This document shows positions 17,647 to 29,000 of a DNA stretch of 64,000 nt, one piece after another. The DNA comes from Acidobacteriota bacterium (GTDB lineage Bacteria > Acidobacteriota > Blastocatellia > HR10): contig JAUQQC010000001.1 of NCBI GenBank assembly GCA_030550025.1, forward strand, positions 1 to 64,000, in the 5' to 3' direction. Positions within the stretch are counted from its first letter, which is position 1, and each line of letters starts with the position of its first letter. The position numbers and the translations under genes were made by a program. The notes below the pieces were generated by a model. That model worked only from the letters and a program-made list of their open reading frames with translations, searched no databases and was not told the DNA's origin.

Positions 17647-19056
17647 TCACCCTCCTTTCTGCATGGTCTCCGACGCGCGTTCGGAGGTCCCCTGAAGGGC
17701 GGCCACGAGCCGATCGGCCGCCTGGGTGATGCTGCCGGCGCCGAGGGTCAGCAGAAGATCGCCCGGGCGGAGGACGGCGAGCGTCGCTTCGATCGCCGCG
17801 TCCAAATCGCCCACGTACTGCGCATTCCGATGGCCGAACTCCCGGAGTCGCTCGACGAGCCGTTCGGCCGTCACCCCCTCAATCGGTTCCTCGCTCGCCG
17901 CGTAAATGTCCGTGACCAACACGATGTCGGCATCGTAGAAGGCGCGCGCGAAGTCATCCAACAAGAGGTGCGTCCGCGTGTAGCGATGCGGTTGGAAGAG
18001 GACGACCACGCGCCGTCCGCACAACCGCGCCGTCGCCAGCGTCGCTTTGATCTCCGTCGGATGATGCCCGTAATCGTCCACGATGAGGATCCCCCCGGCC
18101 TCGCCTTTGACCTGGAATCGGCGATCCACCCCGTGGAAGTCTTCGAGCGCCGCGGCGATCGTCTCAAACGGAATCTCCAGATCAAGTCCCACCGCGCACG
18201 CGGCCAGCGCATTGTACACGTTGTGCTGTCCCGAAACGCTCAGTCGAATCCGCCCGAGCGTCTCTCCCCTCCACCGCGCGACGAACGCCGTGCGGAAGCA
18301 ATCGGGCGTCTCGATCTCGAGGGCCGAGACCTCCGATTGCGAGGAGAGGCCATAGGTGATCACTTTCCGCATCAAACGCGGTAGGATCGCTTGCACGTTC
18401 TCGTCATCCAGGCACACGATGACCGAGCCGTAGAACGGCACGCGATTGGCGAACTCGACGAACGCCTCGCGCAGCTCCGCCAGATCGGCGTAGTGATCCA
18501 GATGTTCGCGATCGATGTTAGTGATGACGGCGAATGTGGGCGAGAGCTTCAGGAATGAGCGATCGCTTTCGTCAGCCTCGACGACCATGAAGTCTCCGCT
18601 GCCGAGCTTCGCATGACTGTCAATGGCGCGGAGCCGTCCGCCGACGACGATCGTCGGATCCCATCCCGCATGCGCGAGCACGGTGGCGATCATCGAGGTC
18701 GTCGTCGTCTTCCCGTGCGATCCGGCCACGGCGATGCTGTACTTCAAGCGCATGAGTTCGGCGAGCATCTCCGCGCGGGGGATGACCGGAATTTGTCGCT
18801 CGCGGGCGGCCACGAGTTCCGGGTTCTCCGGGCGCACGGCCGCCGAGAAGACGACGACATCCGCCTCGCCGATATTCTCCGGGCGATGACCGATGGCGAT
18901 GCGCGCGCCGAGGCGTTGCAAGCGCTCCAGGATAGGAGAGGGACGGATATCCGAGCCCGAGACGCGATAGCCGAGGTTGAGCAGCAGTTCGGCGATGCCG
19001 CTCATGCCCGCGCCGCCGATGCCCACCAGATGGACGGTGCGAATGCGCTTCAACAT
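17647..19056 (-). CDS. murC: UDP-N-acetylmuramate-L-alanine ligase MurC
   Basis: 469 aa. It adds L-Ala to UDP-MurNAc in the cytoplasm with ATP. Seen: the Rossmann start [17 protein letters not shown]-loop [11 protein letters not shown], the central-domain DESDRSFL and HLDHYADL, and the C-terminal Mur ligase region [14 protein letters not shown]. Length is normal. There is no fused Ddl or MurB domain, and neither murB nor ddl follows as it does in E. coli. It overlaps murG by seven bases. Confidence 0.97.
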   Translation of the reverse strand: MLKRIRTVHLVGIGGAGMSGIAELLLNLGYRVSGSDIRPSPILERLQRLGARIAIGHRPENIGEADVVVFSAAVRPENPELVAARERQIPVIPRAEMLAELMRLKYSIAVAGSHGKTTTTSMIATVLAHAGWDPTIVVGGRLRAIDSHAKLGSGDFMVVEADESDRSFLKLSPTFAVITNIDREHLDHYADLAELREAFVEFANRVPFYGSVIVCLDDENVQAILPRLMRKVITYGLSSQSEVSALEIETPDCFRTAFVARWRGETLGRIRLSVSGQHNVYNALAACAVGLDLEIPFETIAAALEDFHGVDRRFQVKGEAGGILIVDDYGHHPTEIKATLATARLCGRRVVVLFQPHRYTRTHLLLDDFARAFYDADIVLVTDIYAASEEPIEGVTAERLVERLREFGHRNAQYVGDLDAAIEATLAVLRPGDLLLTLGAGSITQAADRLVAALQGTSERASETMQKGG

Positions 19057-20243
19057 CCCTGCCCCTCCATGTGCGTCGGCTCTTCGAGCGCGCGCTCGCC
19101 GATCTCCCGACTACGGCACGGCGCGCCCTTGGGGCGCATGAGCTCGAAGGCGAGGGCGACGATCGCATGGGCCGCTTCCGGACGCGCGCGACGGCGAGCG
19201 CACTCGGCCATCTCGTCCAGTCGCGCCGGATCGTCCAAAAGCTCTCGAATCATCTCGGCCAATCGCTCCGGCGTCGCCTCGTCTTGAAGGAGACAGCGCG
19301 CCGCACCCGCGCGTTCCAAAGCTTGCGCGTTCTTCCGTTGATGATCATCGGCCGCCGTCGGCAGGGGGATCAGGAGGGCGGGCTTTCCGGCCGCCGCCAG
19401 CTCGGCGAGCGTCGTCGCCCCGGCGCGACAGATGACCAGATCCGCGCGCGCCATCTCCTCGGCCATGCGCTCGATGAAGGGGACGACGGTGACGCGATCC
19501 TGCAGACCAGCTCGCTCATACGCCGCGCGAACCCATGCGGCATCTCGTTCGCCCGTCTGGTGCGTCACCGTGACCACAAGCGCCGAGGCGCGTTCCCGAA
19601 GGCTCGCGAAGAGTCGCGGCAGTGCTTCCACCATGCGCTCGTTGAGCGCGCGCGACCCTTGGCTGCCACCGAAGATGAGCAAGTGGCGCTCGGGAGTGCG
19701 CGCCCGACGCTCCCGCGCCAGATCGGGCATCGCGAAGAATTCCGCTCGGACGGGATTCCCCGTCATGCGCGCCTTCGCTCCGAAGAAGGACGCGGCTTCG
19801 GGGAAGGCTACTGCCGCCGCGCGTACCAGTGGCGCCAACACGCGATTGGTGAATCCCGGATACGCATTCGGTTCGAGGATGAGCGTCGGAATGCCGGAGA
19901 GTGCGGCGATCAGGAGGACCGGGCCGGACGTATACCCCCCAACGCCGATGACGAGGTCCGGACGCCGCCGCCGCACAATCCGCCAGGACTGCCAGAGACT
20001 CTTCGGCACTCGCCACAGCAACGTCGCGAGCGCCTGTCGCCACCCCACCCGCTTCAATCCGGCGATCTCGATTCGCTCCAGCTCAAATCCCGCACGCGGG
20101 ATGAGCGTCGCCTCGAGTCCCCGCGTCGTCCCCACAAACGTCACCTCCGTCGCCGGATCGCGTCGCCGAAAGGCATCGGCGATGGCGAGCCCGGGGAAGA
20201 GATGCCCGCCCGTCCCACTCGCGGCGATGAGAATCCTACACAT
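19050..20243 (-). CDS. murG: Lipid II synthase MurG (GlcNAc transferase)
   Basis: 397 aa. This peripheral inner-membrane GT28 enzyme transfers GlcNAc from UDP-GlcNAc to lipid I. Seen: the G-loop [14 protein letters not shown], the membrane-facing [12 protein letters not shown], the second G-loop [13 protein letters not shown], and the donor-site [23 protein letters not shown]. It is some 30 residues longer than usual because of a C-terminal tail rich in Arg/Glu. The end overlaps murC by seven bases, and the start overlaps the ftsW stop by eight. Confidence 0.97.
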   Translation of the reverse strand: MCRILIAASGTGGHLFPGLAIADAFRRRDPATEVTFVGTTRGLEATLIPRAGFELERIEIAGLKRVGWRQALATLLWRVPKSLWQSWRIVRRRRPDLVIGVGGYTSGPVLLIAALSGIPTLILEPNAYPGFTNRVLAPLVRAAAVAFPEAASFFGAKARMTGNPVRAEFFAMPDLARERRARTPERHLLIFGGSQGSRALNERMVEALPRLFASLRERASALVVTVTHQTGERDAAWVRAAYERAGLQDRVTVVPFIERMAEEMARADLVICRAGATTLAELAAAGKPALLIPLPTAADDHQRKNAQALERAGAARCLLQDEATPERLAEMIRELLDDPARLDEMAECARRRARPEAAHAIVALAFELMRPKGAPCRSREIGERALEEPTHMEGQGC

Positions 20244-21432
20244 CGTCAGACCTCGCCTGTTGCGCGATGTTGAGCAACACGCCGATTTCCGCCATCGTGA
20301 TCACAAGCGACGAACCGCCGTAGCTGATGAGCGGCAGTGGCGTCCCCTTCACCGGGAAGAGCCCCACGGCCACGCTCATGTGAGACAAGGCCTGCATGAC
20401 GATCGTCACGACGATCCCGCTGCCGAGCAACATCCCGAACGTATCGGGGGCGTGCCATGCAATGCGCATCCCGCGCCAGAGAAAGATGCCGAAGGCCAGG
20501 ACTACAAGGCCCGTTCCTACTAACCCCAACTCCTCGCCAATGTGCGCGAAGATGAAGTCCGTGTGCGGCTCCGGCAAAAAGAAGAGCTTCTGCTTCCCCT
20601 GTGCGAAGCCCACGCCCGTGCCCCCCCCGCTGCCGAGCGCGATGAGCGATTGGATGGCTTGAAACCCGCTGCCGCGCGGGTCCTGCCAGGGATCGAAGTA
20701 GGCGAGGATGCGCTCCCATCGCCAGTTCACATGAGTGATGAGCCAGGCGAGCACGGGAAGCGCGCCTACGCCAAGCACCACTTGATGCCGGAAGGGCACT
20801 CCCACGATGAAGAACATCACCAAGAGGACGAGCCCGAGCGAGAGGGCCATACCCAAATCCGGCTCGAACAGGATGAGAACGACCATCGCTCCGGCGACCA
20901 GCGCGCACGGCAGGAACGTCAGTTCGAAACGTTTGATGCCGGCCGGGATCCGCCGATCCAAATGCGCGGCCAGAAAGACGATCAGCGCGAATCGCGCCAA
21001 CTCCGAAGGCTGGAACGAGAGCGCTCCCCAGCGAATCCACCGATGGGCTCCGTTGACCGCGGGGGAGAAGAAGACGGCCCCAAGAAGCAGGAGCGTCCCC
21101 ACGAGCAATAGGGCCACAATCCGCGGATGCTGATAGAAGTGGTAATCCACGCGCATCGCCACGAGCATGACCGCGAGCGCGAGCGTCGCCCAGATGGCTT
21201 GCCGGGCGAGGAAGTGATATTGCGTTCCATAGCGTTCGGCCGCGAGCACGGCCGAGGCGCTGTAGACCATCACGATGCCCAACAGCGCGAGCGCGATGGC
21301 GAGCGGGAAGAGCACCTTGTCGCCAATCCGCACCATCTCGCGACTGGGTGCGCGCTCGGCCTCTCCCCACCCGATCGCGAGCTCGCGGGACGCCCGCCGG
21401 GACGTCCGACGATACGGTTGCGCCCTCAGCAT
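20236..21432 (-). CDS. ftsW: SEDS peptidoglycan glycosyltransferase FtsW
   Basis: 398 aa from ATG 21432; the frame is open further upstream, but that part lies inside murD. About ten membrane helices follow a basic N-terminus. SEDS signatures seen: YSASAVLAAERYG, the loop WIRWGALSFQPSELARFALI, FEPDLGMAL, the acidic GEELGLVG, and SYGGSSLVITMAEIGVLLNI near the C-terminus. It polymerises lipid II at the division site with FtsI. It overlaps murD by seven bases. Confidence 0.95.
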   Translation of the reverse strand: MLRAQPYRRTSRRASRELAIGWGEAERAPSREMVRIGDKVLFPLAIALALLGIVMVYSASAVLAAERYGTQYHFLARQAIWATLALAVMLVAMRVDYHFYQHPRIVALLLVGTLLLLGAVFFSPAVNGAHRWIRWGALSFQPSELARFALIVFLAAHLDRRIPAGIKRFELTFLPCALVAGAMVVLILFEPDLGMALSLGLVLLVMFFIVGVPFRHQVVLGVGALPVLAWLITHVNWRWERILAYFDPWQDPRGSGFQAIQSLIALGSGGGTGVGFAQGKQKLFFLPEPHTDFIFAHIGEELGLVGTGLVVLAFGIFLWRGMRIAWHAPDTFGMLLGSGIVVTIVMQALSHMSVAVGLFPVKGTPLPLISYGGSSLVITMAEIGVLLNIAQQARSDDV

Positions 21433-22886
21433 TCGCTTCTCCTCCCGTCTGGAGGTGTCTCTTCGCACAACATGCGGCGCACCGCCTCCTTGAAGACGCG
21501 CCCTCGATGCTCGAAGTTCTCGAACATGTCGAAGCTCGCGCAGGCCGGGGAGAGGAGCACGACGCCCCCAGCCGGAGCGAGCTGTCGAGCCGTTCGCACG
21601 GCTTCCTCCACTGTCGCGCAATGCGTCACGGGGGCGATGCCTTCGAGCGCCGCGCGGATCTTCTCCCTCGCTTCCCCGAGCACGAGGACATGCACGACTT
21701 TCTCAGCCACCAGGGACCGCAAGCGCGTGAAATCATCGCCCTTGTCTCGTCCGCCGAGGATGAGAACGATTGGCCCCTCGAGCGCCTCAAGCGCCGTGAG
21801 CGTCGAAGCGACATTGGTCGCTTTGGAATCGTTGTAATAGTCCACGCCTTCGATCCGCGCGACCCATTCCAGGCGATGTTCGACGCCGGGGAACGCCCGT
21901 AGGGCTTCGCGCACGGGTAGGACTTCCGCCAGCGCGAGAAGCGTCGGCTCTTCCCCCGGGTGCGCGAGACTCGCTCCGGCGAGCGTCGCCGCGAGCGCCG
22001 CCAGCGCGTTCTCGACATTATGCGCGCCGCGAAGCGGAATGTCCGCGCCGCGCGCGACTTCTCGCTCTTGTCCTTCCCATCGGAGGATGAGGCGATCTCC
22101 TCGGAGGAAGACGCCGCGCTCCACGCCTTCCGCGACCATCCGATCCGCCTGGCGGCTGAACAACAGCACGCGCGCTCGCGTCCCTTCGGCCATCGCGCGC
22201 ACTGTCGGATCATCGGCATTCAGCACGGCCCAATCCTCCTCGGTTTGGTTCTGAAAGATTCGGCGCTTGGCGGCGATGTACGCCTCCAGCGATCCATGCC
22301 GGTCCAGATGATCCGGAGCGATGTTCGTCACGACGGCGACGCGAGGGCGAAGCGTCTCGGCCAGCTCCAATTGGAAACTGCTCAATTCGGCGACGACGAA
22401 GCAGCGGGCATCATGCACCTCCTCGATGACGCGCACGAGCGCTCGCCCGATGTTGCCCCCCACGTGCGCGCAATAGCCGCAGCGCGCGAGCAGATCTCCG
22501 ATCCACGCCGTCACGGTCGTCTTCCCGTTGGTCCCGGTGATGCCGATCAAAATCCCTCTCAGGAATCGAGCCGCCAGTTCCACCTCGCCGAAGATCGGCA
22601 CACCCGCCCGACGCGCTTCGTCCAACACGGCGAGCGTCGGCGGCACGCCCGGACTCAGAACGATCGCATCGGCCGCTCGCAGTAGCTCCGGCGGATGAGC
22701 GCCGAGCACCACGCGAACGCCCAAAGTGCGCAAGGCTTCCAGAGCCTCTCTCCTGCGTGCGAACTCTTCCTCCCGTTTCACGTCCATCGCGATGACGCGC
22801 GCGCCACGACGCGCGAGGAACTCACTCGCGGCCCGCCCGCTCTCACCTAACCCGATCACCACGATGGTTTGGCCCGCAACCTTCAT
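21426..22886 (-). CDS. murD: UDP-N-acetylmuramoyl-L-alanine-D-glutamate ligase MurD
   Basis: 486 aa from ATG 22886, which overlaps the mraY stop (ATGA). The frame is open far upstream, but that stretch is an antiphase reading of mraY. Seen: [25 protein letters not shown]-loop [44 protein letters not shown], and [11 protein letters not shown], all standard for MurD, which adds D-Glu. The last residues overlap the ftsW start. Confidence 0.96.
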   Translation of the reverse strand: MKVAGQTIVVIGLGESGRAASEFLARRGARVIAMDVKREEEFARRREALEALRTLGVRVVLGAHPPELLRAADAIVLSPGVPPTLAVLDEARRAGVPIFGEVELAARFLRGILIGITGTNGKTTVTAWIGDLLARCGYCAHVGGNIGRALVRVIEEVHDARCFVVAELSSFQLELAETLRPRVAVVTNIAPDHLDRHGSLEAYIAAKRRIFQNQTEEDWAVLNADDPTVRAMAEGTRARVLLFSRQADRMVAEGVERGVFLRGDRLILRWEGQEREVARGADIPLRGAHNVENALAALAATLAGASLAHPGEEPTLLALAEVLPVREALRAFPGVEHRLEWVARIEGVDYYNDSKATNVASTLTALEALEGPIVLILGGRDKGDDFTRLRSLVAEKVVHVLVLGEAREKIRAALEGIAPVTHCATVEEAVRTARQLAPAGGVVLLSPACASFDMFENFEHRGRVFKEAVRRMLCEETPPDGRRSEC

Positions 22887-24007
22887 CGCAGTTTCAACGT
22901 CGAAAGGCTCAGAAGCGCGAACAAGATCGCGATGATCAGAAATCGAAACACGATCTTCGGTTCCTTCCACCCGATCAACTCGAAATGATGATGCAGCGGC
23001 GCCATCTTCAGCAGCCGACGCCCGCGCCCCGAGAGCCGCCGCGTGAGCTTGAAGTAAAAGACCTGCGCCATCACCGAGAGCGCTTCCAGGACGAAGATCC
23101 CTCCGATCAGCAAGAGCAACAGCTCTTGCTTGACCATCACGGCGACCGTCCCGATCGATCCGCCGAGCGAGAGGCTGCCGACATCCCCCATGAAGACCTC
23201 GGCCGGTGGCGCATTGAACCAGAGGAATCCCAGACACGCTCCTGCGAGCGCGCCACAGAAGACCGTCAGCTCTCCCACCTCCGGCATGTGCTCGATGTTC
23301 AAATACCGAGCGAACTCGGCATGCCCGGTCACGTACGTGAAGCCCGTCAGCGCCGCCGTCGTGATGAAGGCGATGCTGATGGCCAACCCGTCTAATCCAT
23401 CGGTCAGATTCACGGCATTGGAGGAGCCGACGATCACCAGCAGCATGAACGTCAGATAGAGTGCCGCAGGCAGTTCGGGCCGAAAGCGTTTGAAGAAGGG
23501 GACGCTGAGGACCAACGAGTAATCGAGTCCGTAGATGAGCGTCAGACCGATTGCCGCGCCGATGGCGCTCTGTGCGAGGAGCTTTTGCCGACCCGTCAAC
23601 CCGAGCGAGCGCCGCCGGATGATCTTCAGGTAATCGTCCAGAAAGCCGATCGTGCCGAAGAGCAGGAGCGCTACGAGCGCCAACCACACATAGCCATTTC
23701 GCAGATTCCCCCACAGGAACGTCCCCACGAGCACCGAGATGATGATGAGCACTCCGCCCATGGTCGGCGTCCCCCGCTTGACCTGATGCAGCGCCGGCCC
23801 TTCTTCGCGAATCGGTTGCCCGATCTGATGCTCGCTCAACTTGCGGATGAACCACCCGCCGAGCAGCAGGCTGAGGAGGAGCGCCGTGATGGTGGCATAG
23901 GCCGTGCGAAAGGTGATGTACCGAAAGACGTTCAGCGGATCGAGCCATGGATGAAACTGCTCGTGATACCGCGTGTACAAGACCTCGTACAACAAGTAGC
24001 GGAGCAT
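22883..24007 (-). CDS. mraY: Phospho-MurNAc-pentapeptide transferase MraY
   Basis: 374 aa, about ten membrane helices. It attaches phospho-MurNAc-pentapeptide to undecaprenyl phosphate, giving lipid I. Seen: [33 protein letters not shown] and the [18 protein letters not shown] ending, which carry the catalytic aspartates and the histidine-rich loop. It begins 19 bases after murF and overlaps murD by four bases. Confidence 0.98.
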   Translation of the reverse strand: MLRYLLYEVLYTRYHEQFHPWLDPLNVFRYITFRTAYATITALLLSLLLGGWFIRKLSEHQIGQPIREEGPALHQVKRGTPTMGGVLIIISVLVGTFLWGNLRNGYVWLALVALLLFGTIGFLDDYLKIIRRRSLGLTGRQKLLAQSAIGAAIGLTLIYGLDYSLVLSVPFFKRFRPELPAALYLTFMLLVIVGSSNAVNLTDGLDGLAISIAFITTAALTGFTYVTGHAEFARYLNIEHMPEVGELTVFCGALAGACLGFLWFNAPPAEVFMGDVGSLSLGGSIGTVAVMVKQELLLLLIGGIFVLEALSVMAQVFYFKLTRRLSGRGRRLLKMAPLHHHFELIGWKEPKIVFRFLIIAILFALLSLSTLKLR

Positions 24008-24026
24008 GCCGCCTCACCTCGTCGCC

Positions 24027-25430
24027 TCACGCTGTAAAGTCGAACGCGCGCCGCAGCACCTCAATGGCGCGCTCCATGCCCACGGCGCGCGACCCTTTGA
24101 CGAGGATCACATCGCCGGTTTGGGCGTGCATCGAGAGCCACTGCCCGGCCTCTTCCGGCGTCTCCAGGAAGAACGCCGCTTCCATTCCCGCCGCGCGCGC
24201 GCCTTCGACCAGTTCGCGCGCCAAGCCGCGCACGCCGATCAGGATGTCAATCCCGAGGCGCGCGATCTCCTGCCCACACTCTCGATGGAAGGCGGCGGCG
24301 CGCTCGCCCAGCTCCAGCATCTCTCCGGCGACGACCAGACGTCGTCGCGCCTCTGCGACCTCGCACAACGTTCGCACCATCTCCAGAAGCGAACGCGGAT
24401 TCGAATTGTACGAGTCGTCAATGACGACAAATCCCTGCGGGAAGCGCACGATCTCTCCACGTCGCGCATAGGGCGTGACCGTCGCCAGCGCCTCGGCAAT
24501 GACCGGCAGCGGCACGCCGCAGACTTCGGCCACCGCCGCCGCCGCCAAGATGTTCATGAGCTGATGTCGCCCAAGAAGTGGCGTTCGCACCCCCACCTCC
24601 CCCGAAGACGTCTGCAGCGTGAACTGCATGCCCTCCAGGCCGAGCGCGCGAATGTCCCGAGCGCGCACGTCCGCCTCGTGCTCGATCCCGAAGGTTCGCA
24701 CAGCGATCGGGCGTCGCTCGCGCATCCGCGCGACCAGGGGATTATCGGCATTCAAAACTGCAATCCCATCTTCGGGAAGAGCATCCACGAGCTCTGCTTT
24801 CGCCTCAGCAATGGCTTCCACCGAGGGGAAGAACTCCAGATGCACGGCGCTCACCGTCGTCACGACGCCGATCGTTGGGCGCGCGATCGTGCTGAGGTGC
24901 GCGATCTCCCCCGGGGCGCTCATGCCCATCTCCAGGACGGCGTAGTGGAACTGTTCGGGCGATGCGCTTTCGGCGATCAGACCTAGCAGCGAGAGCGGGA
25001 GGCCATAAGCGTTGTTGTAATTGCCGATGGTCTTGATCACTCGATATCCGCCGGCTTCCAACAACCGCGCCACCAGCTCCTTGGTCATCGTCTTCCCCGA
25101 GCTGCCCGTGATGCCGATGACCGGTCGCCCCCATCGCGCGCGCACGATGCGCGCCAGCTCCTGCAAGGCCCAGAGCGTATCCCGAACACGAATCAACCGC
25201 TGCGGCGGCACGTCGGCCGGAAGTTCCGAGACGACGGCCGCACACGCGCCCTTCTTGAGCGCCTCGCGCACGAAGGCATGACCATCGCGCACGCGCCCTT
25301 TGATGGCGAAGAACAACTCCCCGGAGCGAATCGTGCGCGAATCGATCGAGAAGCCGCGCGGCTCCTGCTCGGCGATCTCCGACGCTGGCGACATCGCTCC
25401 CCAAATCTCGGCCATCTCCTTGAGCATCAT
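24027..25430 (-). CDS. murF: UDP-MurNAc-tripeptide-D-alanyl-D-alanine ligase MurF
   Basis: 467 aa. It adds the D-Ala-D-Ala dipeptide to the UDP-MurNAc-tripeptide. Seen: the N-terminal SRTIRSGELFFAIKG, P-loop GITGSSGKTMTKELV, NYNNAYGLPLSLL, the EMGMSAPGEI motif and VIDDSYNSNPRS. The start ATG overlaps the murE stop (ATGATG over TGA). The dipeptide must be made by a Ddl coded outside this cluster. Confidence 0.96.
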   Translation of the reverse strand: MMLKEMAEIWGAMSPASEIAEQEPRGFSIDSRTIRSGELFFAIKGRVRDGHAFVREALKKGACAAVVSELPADVPPQRLIRVRDTLWALQELARIVRARWGRPVIGITGSSGKTMTKELVARLLEAGGYRVIKTIGNYNNAYGLPLSLLGLIAESASPEQFHYAVLEMGMSAPGEIAHLSTIARPTIGVVTTVSAVHLEFFPSVEAIAEAKAELVDALPEDGIAVLNADNPLVARMRERRPIAVRTFGIEHEADVRARDIRALGLEGMQFTLQTSSGEVGVRTPLLGRHQLMNILAAAAVAEVCGVPLPVIAEALATVTPYARRGEIVRFPQGFVVIDDSYNSNPRSLLEMVRTLCEVAEARRRLVVAGEMLELGERAAAFHRECGQEIARLGIDILIGVRGLARELVEGARAAGMEAAFFLETPEEAGQWLSMHAQTGDVILVKGSRAVGMERAIEVLRRAFDFTA

Positions 25431-26932
25431 CGGACCTCGTTCCTCCCGCTTCCGAAACGTTCCTTCAAGGCCGCGCGTGCGACTTCGCGATCGTCAAATG
25501 GGATGATGCGATCCTTGAGCACCTGATAGGTCTCGTGTCCTTTGCCCGCGATCAAGACGATGTCTCCGGGCTCAGCCAACGCGATCGCCATCCGAATGGC
25601 CTCGCCGCGATCCACGATCTTCAAGTACGGCGTGCTCGTGCGCATGAGCCCCACTTCGATCTCCGCGAGGATGGCCTCCGGGTCTTCCGAGCGCGGATTG
25701 TCCGACGTCACGATCACCAGATGCGAGAGCGCGCCGGCGGTCTCCCCCATCGGTGCGCGCTTGCGCCGATCGCGGTCGCCGCCGCACCCGAAGACGGTGA
25801 GAAGACGCCCTTCGCTTGAGAGCGCGCGCCGCAAATCGTGCGCCGTGTGCAACAGGTTCCTCAGCGCATCCTCCGTATGTGCGTAATCCACCAGGACCAG
25901 CATCGGATGCTCGGGCTCGGAGACGACCTCAAATCGCCCCGGCACCTGAGGACAAGCTTCGATCCCCTTCGCGACGATCTCCAGCGAGAAGCCAAGCGCT
26001 ATCCCAGTCGCTACGGCGGCCAGGATGTTCCGAACGTTCGGACGCCCCAGCAGTCGGGAGCGCAGCTCCACATCCCCCTGCGGCGTCCGCACCGTGAGGC
26101 GCGTCCCTTCGAGAGAGAACACGACGCTCCCGGCCGAGACCTCGCCGGATGTCTCGCCATAAGTGAGCACGCGTCCGCGCGAGACGGCTACCAGATCCGC
26201 CGCGCGCGGATCCTCAGCATTGAGGATGGCGATCTCCGGAGCTCTCCCCAGCGTGCCATCGAAGAGCTTGCGCTTGGCCGCGAAATACGCCTCCATCGTA
26301 CCGTGAAAGTCCAGATGCTCGGGAGTGAGGTTGGTGAAGACGGCGACCGTGAATTCGCACCCGTGCACGCGCTTGAGTTCGAGGGCGTGCGAGGAGACCT
26401 CCAGCACGGCATACCTACATCCGGCTTCGACGGCGCGCCTTAAGAAGCTTTGGATCTCGGGCGCTTCCGGCGTCGTACGCTCGGCCGGGATCTCCTCGCT
26501 CCCGATCTTATACGTAGTCGTCCCCAAGCGCGCCGATCCTTCGCCCGCTGCCTGAAGCACGGCATCAATTAAGTAGGTCGTCGTCGTCTTGCCGTTCGTT
26601 CCGGTCACTCCGATGAGCGTGAGGGCGCGCGAGGGGTGGTCGTAAAAAGCCGCGGCGAGTTCGGCCAAGGCGCGTCGCGCGTCCTCGACCTGCAGCCACG
26701 CGCGCGGGAAGTCCGGAGGGCAAGGATCCTCGGAGACGATGGCCACAGCTCCGCGCGCGAGGGCTTCGGGGATGAATGCATTCCCATCCTGCTGAAAGCC
26801 GCGAATCGCGACGAAGAGACTTCCCGGTACGACCCGTCGCGAATCATACGCGATGGCCCTCACCTGGTCTTCGAGCGGCCCGAAGGCCAAAGCCTTCGTC
26901 GCTTCGACTGCTTGTCGCACCGTCCAACTCAT
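25427..26932 (-). CDS. murE: UDP-MurNAc-tripeptide synthetase MurE, meso-DAP type
   Basis: 501 aa. Seen: DSRRVVPGSLFVAIRG, P-loop [39 protein letters not shown], and VTSDNPRSEDP. The DNPR motif binds the side chain of meso-diaminopimelate, so the third residue of the stem peptide is predicted to be meso-DAP, as in most Gram-negative bacteria. The gene starts ten bases after ftsI and overlaps murF by four. Confidence 0.96.
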   Translation of the reverse strand: MSWTVRQAVEATKALAFGPLEDQVRAIAYDSRRVVPGSLFVAIRGFQQDGNAFIPEALARGAVAIVSEDPCPPDFPRAWLQVEDARRALAELAAAFYDHPSRALTLIGVTGTNGKTTTTYLIDAVLQAAGEGSARLGTTTYKIGSEEIPAERTTPEAPEIQSFLRRAVEAGCRYAVLEVSSHALELKRVHGCEFTVAVFTNLTPEHLDFHGTMEAYFAAKRKLFDGTLGRAPEIAILNAEDPRAADLVAVSRGRVLTYGETSGEVSAGSVVFSLEGTRLTVRTPQGDVELRSRLLGRPNVRNILAAVATGIALGFSLEIVAKGIEACPQVPGRFEVVSEPEHPMLVLVDYAHTEDALRNLLHTAHDLRRALSSEGRLLTVFGCGGDRDRRKRAPMGETAGALSHLVIVTSDNPRSEDPEAILAEIEVGLMRTSTPYLKIVDRGEAIRMAIALAEPGDIVLIAGKGHETYQVLKDRIIPFDDREVARAALKERFGSGRNEVR

Positions 26933-26942
26933 CGTCTCGTGA

Positions 26943-29000
26943 TTACTGAAACTGCACGCGGCACGTCGTCCCGCGAACGACCAGCGTCCCGGCGGCCGGT
27001 TCTTGTCGCACAGCTCGCCCCGATCCGGATACGATCAAGCGTAGACCGATTCGCGCGCACTGTTCCGTCACGGCACGGATCCCCTGGCCGCGAAAATCCG
27101 GCACGCGCACAAGCGGGAGGGCTTCCTTCGTCCTCCCCGCCGAAGCAACCGCTCGCGCGAGGTCCCGCCCGGGGAGATCGCGCTGGGCGGGAGGCAGCGA
27201 AGAGAAGCGCAGCGCTTCGTCCTTCCCCTCTTCCGCAATCCCCAATCCTATCTCCCCCTCCGTTCCTTCCGAAGCGAAATTCGTGCGCATGGCCAGCAGA
27301 GGACGTCCTTCCTGCCGATCCGGTGGCACGTTGAGCGCATGAAGAGCCACTTCGGCGATCCGCTTGAAGACGGGAGCAGCCACTTCTCCTCCCGTGTACT
27401 TCGGGCGCGGGCGATCCAGCGCTACCAGAACGACGACACGCGGATCGGCGACCGGCGCGAAGCCGGCGAACGAGGCGACGTATCGCGTCCGCGAATATCG
27501 GCGCGTGCGCGGATCGAACTGCTGCGCCGTTCCGGTCTTGCCCGCGGCCGAATATCCCGATAACTGGGCGAGCTGTCCCGTCCCTCGCTCGACGACCCCT
27601 TCCAGCATCTGGGCGAGCGCGCGCGCCGATGCCGGGCTCAAGATGCGGCGCCGCTCGGGTTGGGCGCGCTTGACCACCGTCCCATCGCGGGAGCGTACGG
27701 CCCGCACCAGATGCGGCTGCACCCAAACCCCCTCATTTGCGATCGCCGCCATCGCGGCGGCCATCTGCAACGCAGTCACCCCGATCTCCTGCCCAATGGC
27801 GATGGCGCCAACCGAAACCGGCGTCCACCGCCGCATAGGCCGCACGATCCCACGCGCTTCTCCGGGAAGTTCCACTCCCGTGCGCCGACCGAAGCCAAAG
27901 CGCTCGATGTACTGCGCCAATCGTTCGGCTCCCACGCGCAGCGCGATCTGAATCGTCCCGACGTTGCTCGACTGTTCGAGCACCTCGCGCGCCGTCAGTC
28001 GGAAGAAGGGGCGATGGTCGCGAATCGTGTGCCCAGCCAAGACGATGCGTCCCCCCAGGCATTCGATCACCTCATTCGGACGAAGCAAGCCCTCCTCCAA
28101 AGCGGCGGCGAACGTCACGATCTTGAAGACCGATCCCGGTTCATAGAGATCGCGGATCGCCCGGTTGCGTCGCGCCTCTTCCGGCGCCTTCGCGAACGCA
28201 TTGGGATCGAACGTAGGGACGTTCGCCAGCGCCAGGATCTCGCCCGTCTTCGGATCCAGCACGATGGCGACGCCGCTGTGCGCCCGCGTCCGGCGAACGG
28301 CCTCCCGCAGCTCTCGCTCCACATGGAATTGAATCGTGGCGTCGAGCGTGAGGAGGAGATCGTGCCCGCGGGCGACCGGTCGCTGCGTCCGCTCATAAGT
28401 GCGCCCACGCGCATCACGATAGACGAAGACCGTGCTCTCCTCGCCGCGAATCTCGCGATCGTACGCGAACTCGATGCCCTCCAATCCGACCTCATCAATG
28501 CCCGCATAACCGAGCACGTGAGCCGCCAACTCCCCATTCGGATACGCGCGTTTGTTCTCGGTCACGAAGTGAATACCCGTGAGCCCGAGCGCTTTGACGG
28601 CCGTCGCCTCCTCGGGCGTGACCTTGCGCTTCACCCAGACGAATTCGCGCCGCTCCGAGAGCCGTTCTCGCAGCGCCACCGGATCCAAGCGCAGGATGCG
28701 CGCCAGTTCCCGCGCCGCGCGCTCCACATCCTCGATCTCCACCGGGACGGCGAAGATCGAGGGCGCTTCCACGCTCTTGGCCAGTTCGCGCTCCGCGCGA
28801 TCGTAGATCGTCCCCCGCACCGCAGTGACGCGAATCATCCGTCGCTGCTGCCGATCCGCCTGCGCGCGCCATTGTTCGTGCTGCGCCACCTGCACATGGA
28901 GGAGACGACCGCCCACCAGCAACCCCCACACGGACAAAAGCCCCGTCAGTTGAGCGAGGCGTCGTCGAATCGTCTTCTTGTAGAGCTCGCGCTTGATCAC
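26943..29000 (-). CDS. ftsI: Division transpeptidase FtsI (PBP3) with C-terminal PASTA domain
   Basis: 685 aa from a GTG start that overlaps the ftsL stop (GTGA). A short cytoplasmic tail and one membrane helix (LTGLLSVWGLLVGGRLLHV) lead to a dimerisation domain with RGTIYDR. The transpeptidase domain carries the three penicillin-binding motifs EPGSVFKIV (catalytic Ser), QSSNVGT (SxN) and GKTGTAQQ. A linker of about 90 residues precedes a single PASTA domain (VPDFRGQGIRAVTEQCARIGLRL). A PASTA domain on FtsI is common outside the Proteobacteria. It cross-links septal peptidoglycan with FtsW. Confidence 0.96.
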   Translation of the reverse strand: MIKRELYKKTIRRRLAQLTGLLSVWGLLVGGRLLHVQVAQHEQWRAQADRQQRRMIRVTAVRGTIYDRAERELAKSVEAPSIFAVPVEIEDVERAARELARILRLDPVALRERLSERREFVWVKRKVTPEEATAVKALGLTGIHFVTENKRAYPNGELAAHVLGYAGIDEVGLEGIEFAYDREIRGEESTVFVYRDARGRTYERTQRPVARGHDLLLTLDATIQFHVERELREAVRRTRAHSGVAIVLDPKTGEILALANVPTFDPNAFAKAPEEARRNRAIRDLYEPGSVFKIVTFAAALEEGLLRPNEVIECLGGRIVLAGHTIRDHRPFFRLTAREVLEQSSNVGTIQIALRVGAERLAQYIERFGFGRRTGVELPGEARGIVRPMRRWTPVSVGAIAIGQEIGVTALQMAAAMAAIANEGVWVQPHLVRAVRSRDGTVVKRAQPERRRILSPASARALAQMLEGVVERGTGQLAQLSGYSAAGKTGTAQQFDPRTRRYSRTRYVASFAGFAPVADPRVVVLVALDRPRPKYTGGEVAAPVFKRIAEVALHALNVPPDRQEGRPLLAMRTNFASEGTEGEIGLGIAEEGKDEALRFSSLPPAQRDLPGRDLARAVASAGRTKEALPLVRVPDFRGQGIRAVTEQCARIGLRLIVSGSGRAVRQEPAAGTLVVRGTTCRVQFQ

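Noticed and set aside
22887-24017. Extension of murD upstream to give an 863-residue fusion protein
   Set aside because: The extra part is mraY read in another frame. MraY is intact, and murD has its own ATG overlapping the mraY stop.
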